A stretch of 64,000 nucleotides of DNA from Nitrosomonas sp. Nm84 (GTDB lineage Bacteria > Pseudomonadota > Gammaproteobacteria > Burkholderiales > Nitrosomonadaceae): NCBI RefSeq assembly GCF_003201565.1, contig NZ_QJJP01000005.1, forward strand, positions 62,001-126,000, written 5' to 3'. Below are positions 36,453 through 44,299 of the stretch, in pieces. The notes beneath the pieces were generated by a model. The model ran no database searches, was not told where the DNA came from, and saw only the letters and a program-made list of their open reading frames with translations. The position numbers and the translations under genes are program-made. Each line of letters begins with the position of its first letter. Position 1 is the first letter of the stretch.

Positions 36453-39400
36453 ATGGCCGCACATGATTATCTGGAAGATTTATCCTCTCTATTGCCCGCC
36501 ATTACTTTGCTGGAGAAGCTGGGATTTACTTATCTCACCCCTTCAGAAAACCTAACCTTGCGGGATGGCAGAACGTCCAAGCTGATCTTGGAAAGCGTTT
36601 TGCGAGAACAACTCCAGAAATTCAACACCATCACCTTTAAAGGCAAACAATACCCCTTCAGTGACGGCAATATCCAAAAAGCGGTGCAGGCCTTGGCAGG
36701 CATTCCTTTTGATAGTCTGATGAATACCAGTGAGCAGGTTTACGATCTGCTCACCTTGGGTAAAAGCCTGGAACAGACCATTGACGGTTATACCAAAAGT
36801 TTTTCCCTGCACTACATTGACTGGAAGCACCCAGAAAACAATGTCTATCACGTCTGCGATGAATTTGTGCTGGAGCGCCGCAACAGCAAGCTGACCCGAA
36901 GACCGGATATTGTCCTGTTTGTGAACGGCATTCCCCTGGCGGTAATTGAATGTAAACGGCCAGATCTTAAAAATGCGGTTGAAGAAGGCATCAGCCAGCA
37001 TTTGCGCAATCAGCGCAGCGATGAAATTCCGGAGTTGTTCACCTATTCACAAATCCTGTTATCAGTCAGCCAGAATAAAGCCCAGTATGGCACAACCGGC
37101 ACACCCGCCAAATTTTGGGCAGGCTGGAAGGAAGAAAACAAGGACGAACATGAAAGGCAGTTACATGAATTAGTTAATATGCCAGCCAGTTCGGAATTCA
37201 AAGCCCGCCTCTTTACCGAACGCGATGAACGGCAGCGTCGGTATATGGAAACAGTCTGGCAATCTGGTGAGCGCCATCCCTCTCCGCAGGACAAAGCACT
37301 TCATAGCCTAGTTAAGCCCGAGCGATTGTTAGAGCTGATCTATCAATACATTGTCTTTGATAATAAAGAAAAGAAGATCTGCCGATACCAACAATATTTT
37401 GCTGTTGCTGCAACGCTTGAGCGGATCGCACACAGAAAAGGTGATAGCCAAAGGCCGGGTGGCGTGATCTGGCATACAACTGGTTCGGGCAAGTCTTTAA
37501 CCATGGTTATGTTAGCCAAAGCGCTTGCATTGTCTCCTGAGATTCTCAATCCCAAAATTGTTCTGGTTACAGACCGGGTTGATCTGGATGATCAGATTTA
37601 TAAAACCTTCCATGCTTGTGGCAAAGATGTAGTACAGGCCAAAAGCGGCGAACATTTAATTGACCTGATCGCCCATAACAAAGCCAACATCATCACCACG
37701 ATTATTGATAAGTTTGAATCGGCCAGCCGTAAACGCAAAATCAGCGATGAAAGCAGCAATATCTTTGTGTTGGTCGATGAATCCCATCGCTCTCAATACG
37801 GCGTATCTCATGCCAAAATGCAAAATGTATTTCCGAATGCCTGCTATATCGGTTTTACCGGCACACCACTCCTCAAGAAAGAAAAAGCCACTGCCACGAA
37901 ATTCGGCGGCTTTATACATAAATACACCATGAATCAGGCGGTAGCCGATGGCGCTGTCACGCCTTTACTTTATGAAGGCCGGATGAGTGAGCTGCATGGC
38001 GATCAAGCCCAGATTGATAAATGGTTTGAGCGTATTACCAAAGACCTGACCACAGAACAGAAAGCGGATTTGAAGAATAAATTCCGTCGTGAGGAAGAAC
38101 TGAGTAAAGCCGAACAACGTTTGGGTGAGATTGCCTATGATATTGGTCAGCATTTCAAGAATAATTTCAGAAACATTGGAAAGAAAGGCCAGTTTGCTGT
38201 TTCCAGCAAAGCAATGGCTTTGCGCTATAAAAAATATTTTGATGAGTTTGGCGATGTAACGGCGGAAGTGGTGATTTCGCCACCAGATACACGGGAAGGT
38301 AATAAAACGGTCGATGAAGACACCCTGGAAGAAGTGCAAGTCTTTTGGAAGTCGATGATGGCCAGATATGGCAATGATGAAAAATACCAGCAAAGCATCA
38401 TAAATGCCTTTAAATATTCCCCTGATGATCCAGAAATACTCATTGTGGTGGATAAGCTGCTCACTGGATTTGATGCCCCCAGAAACAGCGTACTTTATCT
38501 GGATAAGCGCTTGAAGGAGCATAGCATCCTACAAGCCATTGCCCGTGTAAACCGCTTGTTTGAAGGCAAGGATTATGGCTTGATTATTGATTACCGGGGA
38601 ATTTTTGGCGAACTGAATGCCGCCATTGATACTTATGCGGCACTTGAAAACGAAGGATTTGATCCAGAAGATATCGAAGGCACGCTGACCGATATTTCCG
38701 AAGAAATTAAGTTGTTGCCGCAACGTCACACCAATGTTTGGGAAGTATTCAAAGAGGTTGAAAATCAGAAGGATTTGGAAGCCATGCAACGCCATTTGGA
38801 ACCGGAAGATCGGCGCCAGCGTTTTTATGAAGCATTAGCTTTGTTTGCTAAAACCCTACAATTGGCGCTGGCCAATGCCAGGTTTCAGGATGAAACACCG
38901 GAAAACAAAATTGCCCGTTATAAGGATGATCTGAAACATTTCTTAAATCTCCGCCAGGCCGTAAAACAACGCTATGGCGAAGCGGTTGATTATTCATCCT
39001 ATGAAAAGCAAATCCGCAATATGGTGAATAAATATATTGGGGCGGATGCAGTCAAACAACTGATCGAGCCCGTCAATGTATTTGCCATCGACGAATTTGA
39101 AAAAGAAATTGAATCCATTGACGGTGACGCTGCTAAGGCTGATGCCATTGCCTCACGGGTTAAGAAAACCATCACCGAGAAGATGGAAGAAGATCCTGCC
39201 TTGTATAAACGCTTGTCTGAGCTGATTGATGAAGCCATAGCCGAACATCGAGCAAAACGGCTTTCTGATATGGAATATCTGGAGAGAGTTCGCAGGACTT
39301 TGAATGAGTTACGTGGAAAAGAGAGTTCTGATCTTCCAGATATTTTAAATCATCGTGATGAGGCCAAGGCCTATTATGGTGTTATTCAAGCGCCGATGTC

Positions 39401-39647
39401 TGGTTTTAGTGTGCCCGGTTATTCGTCTGAGAATCTTGCAGCAGAAACCGCCGTGCGGTTAGAAGACATTATCCGCGATCATAAAATCCGTGACTGGACT
39501 AAGAACCAAGACGTTAAAAATCTGATGATGAACGAGATTGAAGATTATCTCTACAGTCTTAAAGGCCGTTATGAATTAGCAATGGGTATGGACATGATTG
39601 AGCAAATCACCTGTCAAGTGATGGCAATCGCTGAGCGTCGTGGGTGA
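36453..39647 (+). CDS. hsdR: Type I restriction subunit HsdR
   Basis: A 1064-residue translocase/nuclease: PD-(D/E)xK-type nuclease (PDIVLFVNGIPLAVIECK; Asp152, Glu166, Lys168), Walker A TTGSGKS (about 341-348), DESH box (about 439), and a helicase C-terminal part with LLTGFDAP and QAIARVNR. The frame is intact. It starts two bases after hsdS. Confidence 0.96.
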   Translation: MAAHDYLEDLSSLLPAITLLEKLGFTYLTPSENLTLRDGRTSKLILESVLREQLQKFNTITFKGKQYPFSDGNIQKAVQALAGIPFDSLMNTSEQVYDLLTLGKSLEQTIDGYTKSFSLHYIDWKHPENNVYHVCDEFVLERRNSKLTRRPDIVLFVNGIPLAVIECKRPDLKNAVEEGISQHLRNQRSDEIPELFTYSQILLSVSQNKAQYGTTGTPAKFWAGWKEENKDEHERQLHELVNMPASSEFKARLFTERDERQRRYMETVWQSGERHPSPQDKALHSLVKPERLLELIYQYIVFDNKEKKICRYQQYFAVAATLERIAHRKGDSQRPGGVIWHTTGSGKSLTMVMLAKALALSPEILNPKIVLVTDRVDLDDQIYKTFHACGKDVVQAKSGEHLIDLIAHNKANIITTIIDKFESASRKRKISDESSNIFVLVDESHRSQYGVSHAKMQNVFPNACYIGFTGTPLLKKEKATATKFGGFIHKYTMNQAVADGAVTPLLYEGRMSELHGDQAQIDKWFERITKDLTTEQKADLKNKFRREEELSKAEQRLGEIAYDIGQHFKNNFRNIGKKGQFAVSSKAMALRYKKYFDEFGDVTAEVVISPPDTREGNKTVDEDTLEEVQVFWKSMMARYGNDEKYQQSIINAFKYSPDDPEILIVVDKLLTGFDAPRNSVLYLDKRLKEHSILQAIARVNRLFEGKDYGLIIDYRGIFGELNAAIDTYAALENEGFDPEDIEGTLTDISEEIKLLPQRHTNVWEVFKEVENQKDLEAMQRHLEPEDRRQRFYEALALFAKTLQLALANARFQDETPENKIARYKDDLKHFLNLRQAVKQRYGEAVDYSSYEKQIRNMVNKYIGADAVKQLIEPVNVFAIDEFEKEIESIDGDAAKADAIASRVKKTITEKMEEDPALYKRLSELIDEAIAEHRAKRLSDMEYLERVRRTLNELRGKESSDLPDILNHRDEAKAYYGVIQAPMSGFSVPGYSSENLAAETAVRLEDIIRDHKIRDWTKNQDVKNLMMNEIEDYLYSLKGRYELAMGMDMIEQITCQVMAIAERRG

Positions 39648-40426
39648 TTGGCACGATGAATGGTTCTTTGATGATGAAAGATAATAATGAAAAAGAAAGC
39701 CAAGGCAAGCAACGTTCTGTTTTCTTTGGTCAAACAGAAATTATCTATGTCGTTAATTTTTGTGAACGTACGACATTAGCCATTCATGTTTATCCGGATG
39801 GCAAGGTGATGGTTGATGCACCCATCTCAGCCAATGAGCAAGCTATTGCAGATAGAGTTAAGAAAAGAGCGCCCTGGATATTTAAGCAAAAATTGAAGTT
39901 TGAATCCTATCCTCCTGCTCTTTCTCAACGGCAATACGTTTCAGGAGAAACACACCGTTATTTAGGGCGACAATACCGACTGAAGGTGGTGGAAGGAAAG
40001 AATGAGAGCGTCAAACTTTTGTATGGCCAATTATTCATAGAAACAAACAATCCAGAAAACCGATTGCGTGTAAAAACGCTTTTGCAGCAATGGTATCGCT
40101 TGAGAGCCAGAGTGGTATTTTCAGAACGTTATGAATTTTGTACTCAGGAGGTCGCTAAAGTTGGTATTGAGCATGATCAAAGCATCCATCTTCGCTTTAT
40201 GCCTAAACGGTGGGGAAGCTGTACAGGTAAAGGCAATATTATTCTGAACCCCGAACTGATCGCGGCTCCGAAAGATTGTATTGATTATGTGATTACGCAT
40301 GAGCTTTGTCACCTGAAAGAGCGTAACCACAGCCAGGTGTTTTATAAATTACTGACTGCCGTGATGAAGGATTGGGTATTGAGGCGTAAGCGGCTCAATG
40401 AAATGGTTGAGGTTAGGTTTGTTTAA
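39644..40426 (+). CDS. YgjP-like zinc metallopeptidase linked to the type I system
   Basis: A 260-residue protein with the metal site HELCH (219-223) and a third His at 229, preceded by MPKRWGSCTGKGNI, the hallmark of YgjP/DUF45 (M48-like) proteins. The start (GTG, overlapping the hsdR stop in GTGA; an ATG lies at 39656) shows translational coupling. Such genes are a recurring partner of type I restriction operons; their role is not settled, and turnover of the restriction complex is one idea. Confidence 0.88.
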   Translation: MIGTMNGSLMMKDNNEKESQGKQRSVFFGQTEIIYVVNFCERTTLAIHVYPDGKVMVDAPISANEQAIADRVKKRAPWIFKQKLKFESYPPALSQRQYVSGETHRYLGRQYRLKVVEGKNESVKLLYGQLFIETNNPENRLRVKTLLQQWYRLRARVVFSERYEFCTQEVAKVGIEHDQSIHLRFMPKRWGSCTGKGNIILNPELIAAPKDCIDYVITHELCHLKERNHSQVFYKLLTAVMKDWVLRRKRLNEMVEVRFV

Positions 40427-41096
40427 GGTAGTTAGCCCAAAGACAGTCGTGGTTTTGCGCTTGATCCTACACAACATTTGATATCTTTGTGTAATATCAA
40501 AAGTAATATTTCAGCAGCAGTATACTTTTACCAACTTGCACTATATTAAGTGATAAAATATTTCTGTTGGTCTGATCATATTGATGCCGGATCTGTTAAA
40601 CAGTTGCTCCCGAATTCATGCCTATTCGGAGATCCAGGAGCATTGTTAACCAAGGATGAAGTCCAGACAATTGTTGGGCGCTAATAAACAAAATGCTCTA
40701 AAGTTTCACGGTATTTATCTGTTTAATCAACCATCATAACGACAAGCTTATCCGTACCGCGAATTAAAGCGATTCTGAGCTTCCTGTAAAGCTATTTGAA
40801 CTTGTAGGAGCTCTACTCACACAGTCAACGTTTACAATTCAGCGCAAATGCGGAACGCAATTAATCGTCTTCATACTGAAAACAGCATGCCTTTAACTTA
40901 AGGATTTATGCTTTTGAATATGTTTCTTTAATGTGATTTTGATCGCTCGCCGATATTCTGGTAATTTGCTTGATGATTGGATAAGTCTTATGAAGGAAGC
41001 CAGGAAACTATAAAAACGGGAATAATTTCCTGGCTGGAGGTGGTTTTATGAAAGCTTACTGTTGCACTGATTTAATCGGCCGTTAGGACTAAAATA
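40427..41096. other. Gene-free stretch with a short frame and a hairpin
   Basis: No recognised gene. A 44-codon frame starting with GTG at 40550-40684 (IKYFCWSDHIDAGSVKQLL) looks protein-like and could be the end of a decayed gene. A hairpin at 40998-41035 is listed separately. Confidence 0.4.
40998..41035 (+). terminator. Hairpin before the coiled-coil membrane protein gene
   Basis: A 10-bp stem AGCCAGGAAA / TTTCCTGGCT with an 18-base loop. It could end transcription from the restriction operon, but no T-tract follows, so the function is uncertain. Confidence 0.4.
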
Positions 41097-41666
41097 ATGG
41101 ATGATCCACGAATTATCTCAGCAATTGTCAGTGGCGTCGTTGCGCTTCTGATCGGCGGAATTACATCACTGCTTAATTTATGGCGCATTCGAAAAGAATT
41201 CAAACAGGCAGATCGACGAATCTCAGAGGAAATTGCACTAGAACTTGTGAAACAACGCATCACATACTATGAAAAATTGATCGCCGATCTACGCGTAATC
41301 TCCTCAAAGGAAACTCAAGGCCAAGACGTTGAATCTCTGAGGACAAAAGTAAATAAAGTAGTCAATTCACTACAGACGCACATTTTCGGCAGATGTGGAT
41401 TGATAGCAACTCATGAAACGCGTGAGACAATATTGCGACTGAGAGAGAAATGTATTCGATTTCTTAGCGGCAGAAATACGACTAGTTTTGAAGAGATTAG
41501 GAAAGCTTCTTGGGAGGTACATCAGATGCTCCGATCTGACCTTGGACTGTCGCAACCTAATTTATTGAGCGCCATTGATCGCTTGCATTCTGAGGAGTTA
41601 GCAGGCAAGGAAAGTGAGATAGAGGAACTTTTGGCAAAAATTCATCATAATGATTGGAAATCCTAA
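41097..41666 (+). CDS. Unrecognised protein with N-terminal membrane anchor and helical body
   Basis: A 189-residue protein with one transmembrane segment (about 7-27), then a long charged helical region (about 30-75) that may form a coiled coil, and an all-helical C-terminal part. No catalytic motif. It stands alone between the restriction operon and the ISKra4 element. Function unknown. Confidence 0.6.
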   Translation: MDDPRIISAIVSGVVALLIGGITSLLNLWRIRKEFKQADRRISEEIALELVKQRITYYEKLIADLRVISSKETQGQDVESLRTKVNKVVNSLQTHIFGRCGLIATHETRETILRLREKCIRFLSGRNTTSFEEIRKASWEVHQMLRSDLGLSQPNLLSAIDRLHSEELAGKESEIEELLAKIHHNDWKS

Positions 41667-41724
41667 TTTTTCCGTTCGTTCCTCACTCCAAAAATCCCAT
41701 TGAGCCCATTAGAAATGGAATCGA

Positions 41725-41869
41725 ATGAGTTCTCATAAATTACATATAGCAGGAAAGGCGGTTGGGCTACACGGTAGTTTAATTGACACTGACTTTAGAA
41801 AACAGAGGGTTCTTTGTTCTGATCCGTGGGAGTTTGTGGCCTTATGGCTCAAACGAGATCACCAAAAAG
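41725..41869 (+). pseudogene. Short gene interrupted by the ISKra4 element
   Basis: A 48-codon frame (MSSHKLHIAGKAVGLHGSL ... LWLKRDHQK) runs directly into the left terminal repeat of the IS; the frame as it stands continues 16 codons into the IS and ends at 41919. Removing 41870-44147 would join it to GTA GAA TAG at 44148, giving a 50-residue product ending KVE. The native reading is inferred. Function unknown. Confidence 0.5.
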
Positions 41870-42065
41870 GAGAGCATGCAAAACCGGGGGAGGCATTCAT
41901 AAAAGTAGACTCCAAGTAGTAGAAATATAATAACATTCATTAGATTTTATCTGTGTTCATTTATAATATGTAAAAGCATCAAAGTGAGACTGGTATCCCC
42001 TTCGGCGCTATAATTGATCGGCTTTATCGATTCAATTAAACGGGTTAAAATCACAGAGTGAAGCT

Positions 42066-42695
42066 ATGCCAGAGCTCGATTCAGTTCATGTTTATCAACT
42101 GAAAGTTTGGATTCAGGAAATTAGTCCAATGGTTTGGCGGCGCTTGTTGGTTCGCAGTGATAGCACAATAGCCGATCTCCATTACATAATTCAGATCGCA
42201 ATTGGCTGGGATGATGTGCATCTGAATCGGTTCCACATCCGTGGCAAGGACTTTGGGGTTTACCATGATGGCGGAATGGGGTTTGCCGATAATCCTGAGC
42301 AAGTGCTTCTTTCCGCTTTTAGTTTTCGAACACGCGAACGTTTTCTCTATGAATACGACTTTGGTGATGCTTGGCTGCATGAAGTTCGTATTGAAAAACG
42401 TCTTCCGCTCGATCCTAAGCGAACTTACCCGGTCTGCATCGATGGCAAACATGCGGCGCCGCCGGAAGACTGTGGTGGTGCGCCGGCTTATATGCAAATA
42501 CGGAAAGAACTCAAATACCGCGCACTGTTTAGCGGCAGTGGAATGAATGATGACTTTGACGACGAAAACGACAGGGAAGACGAAGAGTTGTCGGACTATC
42601 AATCGTTTGATCCGGATAGCTTTTCCCGCCGCGAAGTTAATGCTCGTTTACAGCAATACGAGAGGGGCGACCGCGATTGGCTATTTTCATCCTGA
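42066..42695 (+). CDS. Plasmid pRiA4b ORF-3-family protein (IS passenger)
   Basis: A 209-residue protein with the family pattern VYQLKVWIQEISPMVWRRLLV, IGWDDVHLNRFHI, YEYDFGDAWLHEV and PEDCGGAPAYM (each cut short). This domain is repeatedly found inside ISKra4-type elements immediately upstream of the transposase, as here (12-base gap). Its role in transposition is unknown. Confidence 0.9.
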   Translation: MPELDSVHVYQLKVWIQEISPMVWRRLLVRSDSTIADLHYIIQIAIGWDDVHLNRFHIRGKDFGVYHDGGMGFADNPEQVLLSAFSFRTRERFLYEYDFGDAWLHEVRIEKRLPLDPKRTYPVCIDGKHAAPPEDCGGAPAYMQIRKELKYRALFSGSGMNDDFDDENDREDEELSDYQSFDPDSFSRREVNARLQQYERGDRDWLFSS

Positions 42696-42707
42696 AAGGA
42701 GAAAGCC

Positions 42708-44123
42708 ATGAAATTCAAGATTCAATTGATCACCCAAGGTGAAACAGGTGAGACAATCCATGAACTGGTTTGCCTGGAACGGGAAACTGAGGGGCTCGAG
42801 GCAATCGGTATATCCTTAGCCGAGGCTAAGGATATACTTGCTAACCTACAAAAACAGGTTGTTGAACAACAAATTGCAGCTTTCCTTTCCAATCGACAGC
42901 AGTGTCCTAACTGTACTCAGGCGTTCCGTCATAAAGGCCAGCATCCGGTGGTATTTCGCACGTTGTTTGGGAACCTGAAGATTCCCAGCCCGCGCTGGTT
43001 CCAGTGTAATTGCAAGCCGCACAAAACCCGTACATTCAGTCCCCTTGTCGATTTGCTCACCGATCACTGCTCACCCGAGCGCTTGTATCTGGAAACGAAA
43101 TGGTCAGCACTAGTATCTTTTGAGCTTGCTGCAAATCTGCTCGAAGACATATTGCCTGCCGGCACCCACGTTCGCACGACCAGTGTGCGCAATCATCTGC
43201 AACGCGTGGCCAGGCGGACCGAAGCTGAGCTTGGTGAGGAGCGGTTTGCATATATCGAAGGTTGCCCGCGAGATTGGGCTGCATTGCCTCGTCCTGCGGC
43301 ACCACTCAACGTCGGGATTGATGGTGGTTACGTGAGGAACTGGAATGACAAAAAGACTCACTTTGAAGTGATCGTAGGTAAATCCATTCCTGAAGAAGGT
43401 ACCAGTAAGTGTTTTGGCTTCGTGCAATCCTATGACGACAAGCCTAAACGACGGCTCTTCGAGATGCTTAAGGGCCAAGGCATGCAACTGAATCAGCAAA
43501 TCGTTTTTTTCTCTGATGGCGGCGATACTGTACGTAATCTACAGCTCTACCTTAATCCGGAAGCCGAACACCTGCTGGATTGGTTTCATGTCACGATGCG
43601 TTTGACCGTACTTAATCAGATCGCCAAAGGCTTGCCGATGACGTTTGAGGATGAAGAACAACGGTACGAATTGAGAGAGCCTACCTTAAAATCGATTGAA
43701 AGTATCAAATGGTATTTATGGCACGGCAATACCTACGAAGCACTACAGCATTTGGAAAGCTTGGAAATTGATCTAGACGCGGCGGTCGATGAGGGAAATA
43801 AAAATTCGGTTATACGTAAGCTATTGCGAGCGGTTGAAGAATTTCATACGTACATTACCAACAATCAAGCATTTATCACGAACTACGGTGAGCGCTATCG
43901 TCAGGGCGACCGAATCAGTTCAGGCTTCGTTGAATCAACCGTAAACTATGTCGTTGCCAAACGCTTTGCCAAGCGGCAACAAATGCAATGGAGCCCGAAG
44001 GGTGCACATTTACTTTTGCAGATGCGAAACAGGGTGCTCAACGACGAATTGGAGAAAACATTTAGAGAGTGGTATCCCTGTTTTCGGGTGGAGCACAATG
44101 ACGTGCTCAAAAAGGCGGCTTAG
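42708..44123 (+). CDS. ISKra4-family transposase
   Basis: A 471-residue transposase with an N-terminal zinc-binding region (CPNC, CNCK), a catalytic core with GIDGGYVR (first Asp) and FFSDGGDTVRNL (second Asp), LLDWFHVTMR, and a C-terminal SSGFVESTVNYVVAKRF (Glu). The DDE set and full length suggest that it is active. Confidence 0.93.
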   Translation: MKFKIQLITQGETGETIHELVCLERETEGLEAIGISLAEAKDILANLQKQVVEQQIAAFLSNRQQCPNCTQAFRHKGQHPVVFRTLFGNLKIPSPRWFQCNCKPHKTRTFSPLVDLLTDHCSPERLYLETKWSALVSFELAANLLEDILPAGTHVRTTSVRNHLQRVARRTEAELGEERFAYIEGCPRDWAALPRPAAPLNVGIDGGYVRNWNDKKTHFEVIVGKSIPEEGTSKCFGFVQSYDDKPKRRLFEMLKGQGMQLNQQIVFFSDGGDTVRNLQLYLNPEAEHLLDWFHVTMRLTVLNQIAKGLPMTFEDEEQRYELREPTLKSIESIKWYLWHGNTYEALQHLESLEIDLDAAVDEGNKNSVIRKLLRAVEEFHTYITNNQAFITNYGERYRQGDRISSGFVESTVNYVVAKRFAKRQQMQWSPKGAHLLLQMRNRVLNDELEKTFREWYPCFRVEHNDVLKKAA

Positions 44124-44299
44124 CCTCCCCCGGTTTTGCATGCTCTCTAGAATAGATAACAAAAACTGAAGCAGTTAATACGATTATTGGATAATATCTA
44201 CGATTGATGCGCTTCATGATGTTCAGCGCACCTTATTATTTCGGACTGCAATTTTATATAGAAACAGATTTTAAACAATATAAATGACTAAAATTCTTT

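Larger units (their letters stand above)
41870..44147 (+). mobile_element. ISKra4-family insertion sequence with passenger gene
   Basis: Perfect 25-base terminal inverted repeats, GAGAGCATGCAAAACCGGGG plus GAGGC at 41870-41894 and the complement at 44123-44147, enclose a passenger gene and a full transposase. The repeat overlaps the last codon of the transposase. No obvious target duplication is seen. Confidence 0.9.

Noticed and set aside
36552-37001. Minus-strand 149-codon frame
   Set aside because: Antisense to the nuclease domain of hsdR; no independent support.
37965-38522. Long minus-strand frame of 185 codons
   Set aside because: It lies wholly inside hsdR, which has clear motifs in its own frame; shadow of the real gene.
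42081-42602. Minus-strand frame of 173 codons
   Set aside because: Antisense to the well-supported pRiA4b ORF-3-family gene; no features of its own.
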